The notes beneath the pieces are model-generated. The model was not told the DNA's origin. It ran no database searches and was given only the letters and a program-made list of their open reading frames with translations. Of a stretch of 64,000 bases of DNA, positions 36,624 to 48,387 are shown in pieces. Made by a program: the position numbers and the translations under genes. How positions within the stretch are numbered: position 1 is the stretch's first letter; each line of letters starts with the position of its first letter. The DNA is taken from NCBI GenBank assembly GCA_020631735.1, contig CM036158.1:79289447-79353446 (forward strand). Reading direction: 5' to 3'. The DNA comes from Saccharum officinarum (lineage: Eukaryota; Streptophyta; Magnoliopsida; Poales; Poaceae).

Positions 36624-36869
36624 AGCCCTGTTTAGTTCCCAGAAAATTTTGCAAAATTTTTCAGATTTTCTGTCACATCGAATCTTTGGACCATGCATGA
36701 AACATTAAATATAGATAAAAAAATAAAATTAATTATACAGTTTAAACGAAATGGACGAGATGAATCTTTTAAGCCTAATTAGACCATGATTGAACAATAT
36801 TTATCAAATAACAACGAAAAGAGCTACAATGCTATTTTGAAAAAAAAAATAATATCTAAACCGCCCCCT
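36624..36869 (+). mobile_element. MITE copy 10 (forward)
   Basis: GAGCCCTGTTTAGTTCCC start and ATCTAAACCGCCCCC end. Head-to-tail with copy 9. Confidence 0.83.
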
Positions 36870-38754
36870 AACCGACTGCGGCACAGGCAAAGCATTCCTA
36901 CATCGTACTCCTTCCCATGAAACGTGTTTTTAGAGTAAAAAATGCACGTGGTTTTTAAACTTTTTCTACATCTTTTATTTGGGTCTATAAACTGTCGAAA
37001 CGATCAGGGTAGGTTCTTCAGCTTTTAAAATGACTAGCAAATATGTCCGTGCGTTGTACGGGAGAAAAGAAAATATCAAATACATTCATAGAAAACGATG
37101 CTAGAGAGTGCTACTGCTACATGTCTACTTATGTTTTCCTTTTTTATGAAATTTGAGACCTCTATTTTTTTTAAAAAAAACTTAAATATCCTTAGCAAAA
37201 TATTCTCAAAACATACTTAAAAATTACTTAAAGATCACTAAAGAAAATGAATAATTAAACTTTAAATGAAGTGGGAATATATCATTATAAGGGCATTAAA
37301 CTTATTTATATACTTAAAACAATAATTAAGTTGCTAAGAGTAAACTTAAATTAAAATAAAATACTAAATATAATAAGGGCACTAAGAGCTCAAAGCCTAG
37401 CTAAAACATTTGAATAACGTGCTGAGATATTCTAAAAAAAAGAAGAACGTGCTGAGATTAAATAACCAAAGGAAATTAAATTCAGGAAAAAAGAACAAAG
37501 CTTAATTCGACTCTTTAAAAGAAAACTGGCCCAGAGCGGCAGAGCATCGTGCAGGTTCCCGGCCTATTTATGGGCCCGGTTAAAGTCCCTTGTTGAAAAC
37601 CTGATGCAGGAGTGGTGTGAGCCATCGGATCGAGTTGGACGGCCAGGATTTGGCTAGCAAAAAACAACCAGATATACAGGCCCAAACACGCCCAAAGCAC
37701 CCGATGCCGGCAACAACCCTAGTTTTATCACTCTCTCTCCCCTGCTTCACACACATAGACGCACTCACTCACACAGCCACATCCACCGCCGGCGTTGCAG
37801 TGGTGTCTCTCGCCGGCGCGCACATGCCGGTCGCGCATGGCTCTCCCTCGCGGCGCGGTCTCCTTAAGCGCGTGGTGGCGGCCGCCCGCTCCTGACGCGC
37901 GCTGCGGTGGGCCTGTGCGAGCCGCGGTGGCAGCCGTGATGGTGCGGTGTGAGGCGAAGGGGACGGCGGTAGCCACATGGCCGAAACCCCACGGCGATGG
38001 TCCATCCCAACATCCACGCACTGTGACATCGCCGCGCAGACACCACTGACACAGGCGAGCTCCGATGGGCGACCTCTGTGCCTACTCCGAATCGTGTCGC
38101 CGTTTCCGCGTACGCTTATGACTTTCGGCATCGGCCGGGATGACTTTGGATGTGCCCACGACGACGCGCCATCTTCCTAAGCCTCGCAGACTCGAACACC
38201 GCTGCAGACCGCCCGCGACGCCAACCAGGAGCCAGTGCCGAACCTCACCACCGGACACCTACCTCCTTGCCGACGCACTCCACCGTTGGCTACGCCACTC
38301 GGCCTCCCTCGTTGACCTAACGCGCCGAATCCTGCGTTCCACGACCTCGTCGTGCTCCTGTCTCCACCTAGTCGACGACCTACGGTCTCTGCAACGCCGT
38401 CAGTGCAGAGTTCTTGATTTCTTGGTTTGATTTGAGTTGTTGTTGTCTTATTGAGGTATAGTATGATTTGGATTTGTATTGTATTTAGGACTTGTATTTG
38501 GAACTGGACTTTGCCTCATTGAGCTAGTCTGATTTGAATTTGTATCGGGACTTGTAACTTATTTGGTACGGGAGAGCTGAGTGAGTTTGAAGCTCTGTGG
38601 AAGAGAGGACAGACGAAACTAAAACAAGAGGTTGAAATTTTGCCTTGATTTGGACCCGAACTGAAATATGGATTTGGTTTGGTTCTTAGCTGGGTACCAG
38701 GTCGTGTCTTGTGCGGGTTGGATACCGGATAGCCATGCTCTATAGGTCAATTCG
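36870..38754. other. Intergenic: AT-rich, then a GC-rich block
   Basis: 36900-37510 is AT-rich and includes an AGCAAATATGTCCGTGCGTTG segment like a dispersed grass repeat. 37690-38430 is GC-rich, with AACCCTAG near 37716, and resembles a promoter and first exon, but no ORF has a recognisable domain. It could be a captured gene fragment. Confidence 0.3.
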
Positions 38755-38983
38755 GGGGGTGTTTAGTTTCCACCCAAAAACTTGACACCCATCCCATCGA
38801 ATGTGTGGAGACATGCATGAAGCATTAAATATAGATAAAAAATAACTAATTACACAGTTTGCATGTATTTTGCGAGACGAATCTTTTAAGCCTAATTAGT
38901 CCATGAGTGGACACTAATTGCTATAGTTATACATGTGCTACAGTACGCTGAGAACTTTACAGCCTCTGAACTAAACACGCCCT
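38755..38983 (+). mobile_element. MITE copy 11
   Basis: GGGGGGTGTTTAGTTTCC start and TGAACTAAACACGCCCT end with GCATTAAATATAG and GCGAGACGAATCTTTTAAGCC inside. Confidence 0.8.
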
Positions 38984-39630
38984 CGATTGGATTTGTGAAG
39001 GGCTTGATTTGGTCTTCATAAGAGGAGACTTTCGGAGTCCGGAAGGGGTGAATTAGAGTGGACAAACGAAAATATTCCAGACAAAAAATAGGCTGAAATT
39101 TTGCCTCTTTAGTATTATTAGGTAGAGATTTGTTCTAGGGGTGTTTGGTATGACCATAATTTGTGGCTCTTTCAAAATGGGTCTGGCTCCTCTGTTTTTT
39201 ACTAGAAAACAACTTCTCCTGCAAAACGTTTGGTAGGGCTTCTCTGGAGGAGCTGGAGCCACGGAAGAGCTCTACCAAACAAGCCAAGTTTACTCTTCAA
39301 ATGAACTGCAAACAATACAGGTGGCATATGATCACTTTGAAAGTTCATGTACCTCAATGAGAATATGAGGAAAAAAGATCAAATATGCACCATGCATTTC
39401 ACTTTTTTGCTACAGCATAATTGTAAAAAAAATTATATATTTATTTATTTATAGGTGTTAACGTATCTTTAGTAAACTTGATAACGGCTAGAAAATTTTT
39501 ACTTATAATAAAACTATTAAAAGTATCTTGCATTTTAGAATATATTTTCCTCTATCCTAAAAAACTATAAATTCTATATTTAAACTAAGTCAATTTTTCT
39601 TAAGGTCAACTAAGTTTATAGAAACAAATA
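38984..39630. other. Intergenic with a small foldback candidate
   Basis: 39136-39290 has GGGGTGTTTGGTATGACC on the left and CTCTACCAAACAAGCC on the right, a short possible TIR element. The rest is AT-rich with no gene. Confidence 0.35.
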
Positions 39631-39968
39631 TCAACCCTTCTTGCTAGTGCTACAAGAAGAGTTAGTGGCAACAAAAATAAGAGCACAAATAGATTCATAA
39701 AAAATATCACAAGTTACTCCTACCCTTGTTATTTCAATAGGCTCATTCTTTTGTTCAAGAAGAAAAGAGTGAGCCTCCTTCAATTTCTCATGAGTTTCAA
39801 TAAATGTCTCATGAGTAACCAAGTGCTCCTCAAGGGATTGATCAAGAGCCTTATACCTCTTGCGCAATTCCTTGAACTCCTCCCTCTTCTTGTTCACGAG
39901 GGAATGGGTCCCTTGTAATAGCTTGACGAGTTCCTCCTTGGAGGGCTCCTCACCCTCACTATCACTAC
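39631..39968 (-). pseudogene. Copia gag fragment (coiled-coil part)
   Basis: The minus-strand frame reads EELVKLLQGTHSLV, then a coiled coil (KKREEFKELRKRYKALDQSL) and GVTCDIFYES, parallel to the CNIGISCDI region of C1 gag. There are no LTRs around it. It continues 40459-40745 across an insertion. Confidence 0.75.
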
Positions 39969-40458
39969 CAGTGGTGGAGGGAAGGGGGCTGAGGAGGGCT
40001 AGGCACCTCCAACATTTCTATGCCCCCATAATACACCACTCAATTTGCTACTTAACATTAATTAGCTAGCTAATGATGATATTTGTACTTATTTTTTTTC
40101 TCTAATAGCATTTTACATAACTAAAAATTGGTCTTTTATTATTTTCTCCACCTCCTTTGTTCCTTTTATTTTATTATTTGTGTACCAAACATCTAGTTCG
40201 TCCTCACATTATGCTCTCTAATTAGCTTTGTTAAATGTAATTAGTGCTTTCTTGTTTGCTCTCCCTCTAAATTGAACCTAATAGCATTTATATTATTTAG
40301 GATTAGTATTCCTATTATCTTTCTTATCTTCTTTATTCTTATTGCCAAGTGCAAAATGAATTTTTTTATTTGTATAAAAGAGAAATATTATAATTTTTAG
40401 ATAAATATTTGCTTAATAAGAATCTCTGGGCTTGTAAAAAATTCTGGCTCTAGCACCG
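39969..40458. mobile_element. Insertion of about 490 bp splitting the gag fragment, hAT-like ends
   Basis: It begins CAGTGGTGGAGGGAAGG, and the other end in reverse complement is CGGTGCTAGAGCCAGAATT. Both resemble the CAGTGG(C)GGAGCC ends of some plant TIR elements. The interior is AT-rich. No duplication could be verified. Confidence 0.4.
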
Positions 40459-40745
40459 TATATGCCATACTCTTCCTCTTCTTCTTCACATCTTCCTTGT
40501 CCACCTCCACCCTTTTCTCACGGTATGCCTTGTGTGACCACATCACTAAGTACGTGAGTAGGGGTGGCACCCTTCAATCCGAGTCTCACAATAATGGTGA
40601 CAAATGTATCGAACCGTGAAGGCAAGCATCTCAAGAATCGATGAGAGAAGTCATCACCATCCATCTTGTGTCCCAAGTTGCTCAGCTCATTTACTATGGC
40701 ATTGAGCCTATGGAACATCTCTGGCACACTCTCATCCTCCAACAT
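40459..40745 (-). pseudogene. Copia gag fragment (UBN2-type core)
   Basis: Reads DESVPEMFHRLNAIVNELSNLG and FLRCLPSRFDTFVTIIV, matching the C1 gag core at 18255-18420. A small deletion near 40520 shifts the frame before EKRVEVDKEDVKKKRKS. It belongs with 39631-39968. Confidence 0.82.
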
Positions 40746-41613
40746 ATTCTAATTCTCTCTCATGGAGCATATTCTGGTTTCCTCAGTTTGAACCAAAAAA
40801 TCAGACTAGGAAACTGAAACCGAACCTGTCGGTTTTCATTTTGAGATAAATTGATCAGATGTTGTTTCTTGACAAACCAAAATTTTTGAAAACAAAAAAA
40901 CCAAACTAAATTGTCAGTTAAACCGAATGACCAGTCCTATTTCCATGCATATCTTACCTGACACCCTCAAGGGAATCTAAAAACTGCACTAGCAGAAACT
41001 TGCTTCTGTCCACTTACCAGTGATTCTTCACAAACTCTTCTGAGTCAATCTTTTTCCGTTCTGATAGGAGGAGCATTACAACAATGTGCTTCCTATAGTT
41101 TGGCATCATCACCTAGTAGGGAGAAAACAAAAACAAAAAATAATATTTAGAGACAAAATAGGCATTGCAATAATTTTTTTTAAAATGATAACATATACCG
41201 GCTGAAAGTGATGATTCCATCATCTTCCCATCCCAGGAATCCATCTAATACATTGTAAACAACTCACAAACAAACCTTTAAAAATAACAAACAAATGTAA
41301 ACATACAATCATTAGGCAATAATAAAAAGGAGAAACATGCTAGATGGAAAAACATATGAATTCTTCTAGTGAGGAGAGTTCGTACGTGAGATCCATTAAA
41401 ATTGAGAGACATCAGTTTTGTAAATCCAACATTTCACTTGAAGTGGCTGAAAGAAAATGAACAAATGAGGAATACACGTGTAATAGATGAACAAGAGCTA
41501 CTTCAACGGATGAGGAATGAATGTGCAACAGATAAAAGCAAAAGCTACTTCAAACACCCAAAAAGCAAAAAAGCTACTTACCAAGTCCTGGACACTTTTG
41601 AAACATGGGGTGT
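40746..41613. other. Intergenic with exon-like pieces
   Basis: 40780-40945 is rich in AACCGAA/CGGTTT motifs. On the minus strand about 41023-41110 reads MMPNYRKHIVVMLLLSERKK between AG and GTAAGT sites, with another GT-bounded piece near 41205-41250. This may be a captured gene fragment; the family was not recognised. Confidence 0.3.
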
Positions 41614-42410
41614 TGTAAGGTCCAAATAGGCTAGAGGGGGGGTGAATAGCCTAATTAAAACTTCTACAAGAATTACTTAACCACAAGTTAGTACGAAAGG
41701 TGGCGAAGCAAAAGCACTAGCTCTAACTAATTAAGCAAGCCACCTACACAAGTCTAGTACAAGGCTATTCACTAAACACAACAACAACTACAAGCTATAA
41801 AAAGAAGTAATACGAGAGAAGAGCTTCGAGTGAATATACCGCCGTGAAGAGATGAGAAATACCAATCAATTAATCACACAAGAGAAATCCTCAGGAAGAG
41901 AATGACACAAGAATTTATCCCGAGGTTCACTTGCTTCCCGGCAAGCTACTCCCGTTGTGGCGATACACCCACTTGTCGGTTCGCGAGCTAATCGACTATG
42001 AAGAGTCGAGCCCTCGGCGGGCGCCGCACAACCGCACACAAGATGGGATCCTCCAAGCCACGAGCTCCACTAGAGTATCCAATTCACAAACTCCCGTGGG
42101 GAAAGATCAAGAACCCCTTACAACACTTGGTGAAGGCTCCAACAATCTCCAATTGTGAGCTCAATCACCTCCGCTGCTCCAAGCCGTCTACCGTGTCGGG
42201 AAACACGGAAGAGTAACAAGAAATCCGCAGCAACTCGAAGATCAAGTGCCTCTAGAATGCAACTCTCAAGCAATGCACTCAAATCTCACTCAATCTCACT
42301 CAAGATGTGCAACTATGCAAAGAGATGAGTGGAGGGGTTGTTCTCTAGCTCAAAGTATGTCTCTAGGTCTCAAAATGTGCAAGAGTTACCCTCAAACCCC
42401 GGCCAACGTC

Positions 42411-42418
42411 TATTTATA
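42411..42418 (-). promoter_or_regulatory. TATA box of the C2 LTR
   Basis: TATAAATA on the minus strand, same position relative to the array as in C1. Confidence 0.6.
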
Positions 42419-42468
42419 ATGAAGGGGTACGCAGCTAGCCGTTACGGACGACGCAGTTCAAAACGGGA

Positions 42469-42930
42469 TGACCGGACACACCGGTCAGGGTGACCGGACG
42501 CGTCTGGTCACTACAGGACAAGCGTAAACAGTGCGCGTCAGAAGTTACCGTTGCTATGACCAGACACGCTCTAGCGTATGACCGGACGCGCCCTAGCGTA
42601 TGACCGGACGTGCCTCACCTGGCATTCGGTCAGAGTCCAGTAAGCTCCCATCACGACCGGACGCGTCCGATCGTACATGACCGGACGCGCCCCGCGTCCG
42701 ATCATCACTCCGTTGCGCTCTGCCCCTCTGGACGCCTGACCGGACGCGCCGGTTCCGTGAAGGACCGGACACGCCGGTCGCTCACTTTACTTTTGCGCAC
42801 AGGTGAACTGACCGGACGCGCTGGTCAGGCCAGACCAGCGTCCGGTCATTAACCCTAGGCGCGCTGACCGAAAGAACTGACCGGACGCGCTGGTCAAGCC
42901 GTGACCGCGTCCGGTGCAGCGTCCGGTCAC
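42469..42930 (-). repeat. Palindrome array in the C2 LTR
   Basis: About fourteen GACCGGACGCG/CGCGTCCGGTC sites (for example 42469, 42489, 42579, 42601, 42655, 42679, 42738, 42810, 42876). Some are decayed to GACCAGACACG. Confidence 0.83.
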
Positions 42931-43568
42931 CACAGTGACCTCCGTTCGCCTCCGTTTCTTTTTCCGACTTTCGGCGCAGTAGAAAATAGGCGTTTCACTT
43001 CTCCAAAAAGCGCAGAATCCCACCGAGCAAGCTCGGCGGGAGGGAGAGAAGAACCCAAACCCTTCTCTACCGCTCAAACTCCACCGCCTTCACAAATGTG
43101 CTAACACCACCAAGTGTACACCACCATGTGCATGTGTGTTAGCATTTCACAATTATTTTCCAAGGCGTTATGTTAGCTCTTTACTAGATCCTAATGCATA
43201 TGCTCAAGACATTGATCTAGTGGCACTTGATTTCCGAGCTAATCGTGATTGCCCCTCTTGATAGTCGGCTATGTATCCTAAACCCAGTCAATCACTTCTC
43301 TACTTATCTGAGACCGACAAAAGAAAAACCCTATGGTTATACCTTTGCCTTGCGCTCTTAGATCCTTCTCTTTCACTTGATCATCATGTGCATCTCCACC
43401 ATGATCATCATTTCATGTCCATGCACCATCTCTTTGTGATCTTGTGGCCACCACTCCTTGCCACATACACCTTCATCACATGTGTTGCTTATGCCTAACT
43501 CAAAATACTTAACACATGGCATTAGCAACTTGGTGTCATTAATTACTAAAACCAAACTTGGGCTTTCA

Positions 43569-44640
43569 ATCTCCCCCTTTTTGGTAATTGATGACAACCA
43601 TCACAAAGATATGAAATGAAATCAATTTTCAATTTTGATAGTATTAGCTCCCCCTACATATGTGCTTCCATGAGTTTGGTTCAATTGTGCACATATGTAT
43701 GGATTTGAATTTTGGGAGAGTTACTACTATAAAATTGATGCTAAGGTATATAGAATGGACCTTTGAAGCGTGATACCAATTGGAGTTTCCTTTATATACC
43801 ACCCTTAGCATCGATGTAGCTAGACACCACTTGTAATACATCACTTGTAAAGATCACAAACACTAAAATACCTTGTGAGATTAACATTATAAGCAAAAGG
43901 TGTCTAGATACCACTTGTAAAGCTACTCTCAATAAATCATCATTCAAGTTCTATTTCTAGCATACACCATACAAACATGAATATAAATTTAAGCTTTGCA
44001 ATGCAACAATTCATCATGTTAATGCACATACAAATGCAACAAATAATTCATGAGCTCATTCCCCCTACTTGTGTGCTCAATTTTAATTGATTCCTTTCTC
44101 CCCCTTTGTAACTTAACTTTTTATCTTTGTGACTTTTCTCTCCCCCTTATTATATCTTTCTCCCTCTTTGCAATATCTTTGTGACTTTTCTCTCCCCTTT
44201 GTCAACAATCACCAAAAAGGTGCCAATTTTAGTGAGAGATAAGTCAATCAATATGAGGGAGTCCAAGTTATGGTTCAATCTAGATCACTTGCCTAAAATA
44301 TGTAATTCGGTTTGATCCAAGCACAAGCTTCTTCACACCTCATAAAGTATAAGGGTTATCTTGAGCATGTTGAATTACACATCATGAGCTCATTTTCTAG
44401 ATTCAACACTAGGTTTGCAAGCCCACAAACATGTCATATGCTACCATTAGATCAATCAAACATAGAAGCAATAGTGGTACCATATATACATCAAAATCAT
44501 TTGATTTTCATGAATGAGCCTATTTATCATGCAAATATGTCTATATGTTCTAACCATGTCCTTAGCAAAGTATGAATGATATGCCAAACAACTTTACCTT
44601 GCTATTTTGGAGGAGAGGCATGTCATATAAGGATGTGGGG
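43569..44640 (-). other. C2 3' spacer with polypurine tracts
   Basis: Collinear with 23093-24197 in reverse. CTCCCCC/TCCCCCTT runs lie near 43571, 43651, 44061, 44098, 44140 and 44193, of which the one at 43569-43582 touches the LTR. Confidence 0.65.
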
Positions 44641-44646
44641 GTGCAC

Positions 44647-47600
44647 TCATTTCAAGTTGGAGAAGTCAAGTATGTTCAATTCATTCTTCAACTTGTAAAA
44701 TCTCTTTTCATCAAGTGGCTTTGTAAAGATGTCAGCTAGTTGATCTTCGGTGCCAATGCTCTCAATGCTAATATCACCCTTTTGTTGATGGTCTCTTATG
44801 AAGTGATATCTTATATCAATGTTCTTGGTTCTTGAATGTTGAACCGGATTTTGTGTCATCTTGATAGCACTTTCATTGTCACAAAACAATGGTACATTCT
44901 TGAACTTGATTCCAAAATCATTCAAGTTGGCCTTCATCCAAAGCAATTGTGCACAACAGCTACCGACACTTATGTATTCAGCCTCGGCGGTAGATAGTGC
45001 AACACTATTTTGTTTCTTTGATGACCATGAAACAAGAGACCTTCCAAGCAATTGACAAGTGCCACTTGTGCTCATTCTATCAATCTTTCATCCACCATAG
45101 TCGGAGTCCGAATATCCAATCAACTCAAAGTTAGATCCTTTGGGATACCATAATCCAACATTATGAGTGCCCTTAAGATATCTCAATATTCTCTTGGTTG
45201 CTTTCAAGTGACTTTCTCTAGGTGAAGCTTGATATCTTGCACACTTGCACACACTAAACATCACATCCGGCCTAGAAGCGGTGACATAGAGCAAACTTCC
45301 AATCATAGACCGGTATAGCTTTTGATATACCATGTTTCTACTATCATCAATACCCAATTGATCATTAGTGCCCATTGGTGTACTCATTTGCTTAGCATCT
45401 TGCAATCCAAACTTCTTGATCATGTCCTTGATGTACTTGCCTTGACTTACAAAAGTGCCATTCTTTATTTGCTTGATTTGAAGTCTAAGAAAGTAACTAA
45501 TCTCTCCAATCATAGACATCTCAAACTCATTAGCCATCATATTTCCAAACTCTTCACAAAAGTCTTGGTTAGTTGATCCAAAGATAATGTCATCCACATA
45601 GATTTGCAACACAAACAAGTCATTTCCAAGCTTCTTGGTGAAGAGAGTGGTGTCAACCTTTCCCATCTTGAACCCTTTAGAGAGAAGAAAGTCCCTCAAT
45701 CTTTCATACCATACACTAGGTGCTTGCTTCAAACCATACAATGCCTTCTTTAGCTTGTAAACATGGTCGGCTTCTTGTCATCTTCAAAACCGGGAGGTTG
45801 CTCAACATAGACTTCTTCATTGATGTAGCCATTGAGAAATGCATTCTTGACATCCATTTGATAGAGCTTGATGTTGTGTGCACAAGCATATGCTAATAAG
45901 ATTCTAATTGCCTCCAATCTTGTAACCGGTGCATATGCTTTCTAAAGTCAAGACCCTTAACTTGAGTGTATCCTTGTGCTACTAATCTTGCTTTATTCCT
46001 CACAACCATGCCATCTTGATCTTACTTGTTTCTAAAGACCCACTTAGTACCAATCACATTGTAGTTCTTTGGCCTCTCAACAAGTTTCCAAACTTGATTT
46101 CTAGCAAAGTTGTTTAGTTCTTCATGCATAGCATTTACCCAATCGGAATCTTTCAAAGCATCTTCTATTTTCTTAGGTTCTTCAAGTGACACAAATGAGT
46201 AATGCTCACAAAAGGATGCTAGCCTTGATCTAGTTTGAACACCACTTTGAATTCCACCAATGATTTGGTCCAACAGATGATCTCTTGCAATGCTAGTAGG
46301 TTGGAGTATTGGGAGTTGATTGCTTTCACTTGTTTGACCTTGAACTTGAGCTTCATCATGAGTACCACTAGAGCTTGCTTGATTTGTATCGATTTGCACA
46401 CTTTGGTTGATCACATGAATATCATCATCATCAACTTGCCTTGGCCTAACATCACCAATGTCCATGTTCTTTATTGCATTTGATAATTGATCTCCTCTCA
46501 TATCATCAAGTTTTGAGCTTCATTTTGAGATCCTTGGGTTTCATCAAACTCAACATCATGAACTTCTTCCAAGGTGCCATTTGTGAGATTCCAAACTCTA
46601 TATGCCTTGCTTGTGGTAGAATAACCAAGTAAGAACCCTTCATCACATTCTTTTCAAACTTGCTCAATCTGGTGCCTTTCTTGAGAATATAGCATTTGCA
46701 ACCAAACACTCTAAAGTATGCAATGTTGGGCTTTCTTCCATTCAATAGCTCATATGATGTCTTCCCAAGCTTTCCATGGTAATAGAGACGGTTGCTACAA
46801 TAGCAAGCCGTGTTGATAGCTTCACTCCAAAATGAATGACTAACATTGTATTCACTAAGCATTGATCTAGCCATATCAATCAAAGTTCTATTTTTCCTTT
46901 CAACTACACCATTTGATTGAGGAGTGTATGTTGGTGAGAATTGATGTCCAATACTAAAATCATCACACAAATCTTCAATTCTTGTGTTCTTGAACTCACT
47001 ACCATTGTCACTTCTAATCTTCTTGATGGTAGTCTCAAACTCATTTTGCACTCTCTTGATAAAAGACTTGAATAGATCATAAACATCACTCTTATCATAG
47101 AGAAAGAACACCCAAGTATATCTAGTGTAGTCATCAACAATCACAAAACCATACTTGTTGCCACCAATGCTAGTGTATGTTGTTGGCCCAAACAAGTCCA
47201 TGTATAATAGCTCAAATGCCTTTAATATGCTCATTTCACTCTTACTAAGATGTGTATTTCTAACTTGTTTGCCGGCTTGAAAAGCACTACATGGTTTATC
47301 CTTCTCAAAGGTGACATCCTTCAAGCCTCTAACTAAGTCATGCTTCAAAAGTTTGTTCAATTATTTCATTCTAACATGACAAAGCCTTCTATGCCATAAC
47401 CATCCCATACTAGATTTGCTAAGCAAGCATGATGTCAATTGTGTTTCACTATCATTGAAGTCAACCAAGTATAAGCTACCATGTCTAAATCCTTTGAATA
47501 TCAAATTTGATCCATCAACACTTATGACTTCAACATCATCACTACCAAATATGCACTTGAAGCCAAGATCACAAAGTTGTGCCACAGACAAAAGATTGAA

Positions 47601-47691
47601 ATCCAAGCTCTCAACTAGCAACACATTAGATATGCTCATGTCATTTGAGATAGCAATTTTACCAAGGCCCCTTGACCTTGCCTTTCTTGTT
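44647..47691 (-). pseudogene. C2 pol, broken by stops and frameshifts
   Basis: RNase H 44647-45075 (LSTAEAEYIS, ends FSNLK), RT 45088-45741 (YVDDIIFGS) and following regions to 46501, integrase 46506-47360 (SDNGSEF, GVVERKNR), pre-integrase and part of the protease to 47691. Stops fall at about 45085, 46022 and 47361. One-base deletions relative to C1 are visible near 45768, 45943 and 46640. The zinc-binding CSACQAGK of C1 reads CSAFQAGK here. The stop at 47361-47363 is at the same codon as 20414 in C1. Confidence 0.92.
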
Positions 47692-47791
47692 NNNNNNNNN
47701 NNNNNNNNNNNNNNNNNNNNNNNNNNNNNNNNNNNNNNNNNNNNNNNNNNNNNNNNNNNNNNNNNNNNNNNNNNNNNNNNNNNNNNNNNNN
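47692..47791. other. Assembly gap, 100 N
   Basis: Exactly 100 undetermined bases inside the protease region of C2. ORFs running through it are meaningless. True distance and even adjacency are unknown. Confidence 0.99.
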
Positions 47792-48151
47792 GACGAAGCA
47801 CGGACGGGGCGACGGCGAGTGGGAAGCGCGGCCGCGACGGCGAGGTGGAGGTGGATCACGAGCGCGAGCGGACGGGCGAGGCGGAGTGCCTGTGCTCCGG
47901 CGAGGCGCGCACGTGTGTGCTGAGCGAGGAGTGAGGACCGCAGGGTTTGGTGCCGCGGGCTTGCAGCGATGGAAAAGAGAGGATAACGATGCGTCGTATG
48001 TGGTTGTGAGGAGAGAGAGAGAAACGGGAGGAGAAAATATAAAATGATGCGGGTGGACTTGTGGCTGTGACAAGGAGAGAGAAACAGAGAAAATAAAGGA
48101 GGAAGAAAAGAGATATAGGGAAATAAAATAAAGGAAAAGAAAAAAAGTCTA
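47792..48151. other. GC-rich then purine-rich sequence after the gap
   Basis: Not copia sequence. 47792-47940 is GC-rich, then GAGAGAGAGA-rich DNA to 48150. It looks like a leader or promoter of some gene but no coding domain was seen. Confidence 0.3.
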
Positions 48152-48387
48152 AGGCCGCGTTCACTTCCCCTCCCAACCCAAAATATTTCCTCTTACACAC
48201 ATCACATCAAATCTTTCGACGCATGCATGGAGCATTAAACGTAGGTAAAAAAAGATAACTAATTGCATAGTTTGTCTGTAAAGTTCGAAACGAATCTTTT
48301 GAGTCTAATTAATCCATAGTTGGACAAATTTTACCAAATAACAACGAAAGTGCTACAGTAGACTTTTCAGCTAATTTTCGCGAAGTG
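48152..48387 (+). mobile_element. MITE copy 12, right end degraded
   Basis: GGCCGCGTTCACTTCCCC start, GCATGCATGGAGCATTAAACGTAGG and GAAACGAATCTTTTGAGTC interior, TTCGCGAAGTGAA at the right. AAAAAAGTCTAA occurs on both flanks (48141-48152 and 48388-48399). Confidence 0.72.

Larger units (their letters stand above)
41614..43568 (-). repeat. 3' LTR of C2 (full length, 1955 bp)
   Basis: Reverse complement of the C1 5' LTR over its whole length: starts TGTAAGGTCCAAATAGGC and ends CAAACTTGGGCTTTCA on the plus strand. A polypurine tract adjoins at 43569-43582. It retains TATAAATA (42411-42418, minus) and the palindrome array. GGTGT at 41609-41613 should be one copy of the target duplication; the other copy is not visible because of the gap. 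Confidence 0.92.
41614..47691 (-). mobile_element. Ty1-copia element C2, 5' part lost at assembly gap
   Basis: Minus-strand relative of C1: 3' LTR, polypurine spacer (43569-44640), RNase H, RT, integrase and most of protease, ending at the N run. Gag and the 5' LTR are absent from the window, and sequence beyond the gap is unrelated. Confidence 0.9.

Noticed and set aside
47361..48073. ORFs of 83-172 residues spanning the N run
   Set aside because: They read through 100 undetermined bases and are artefacts.
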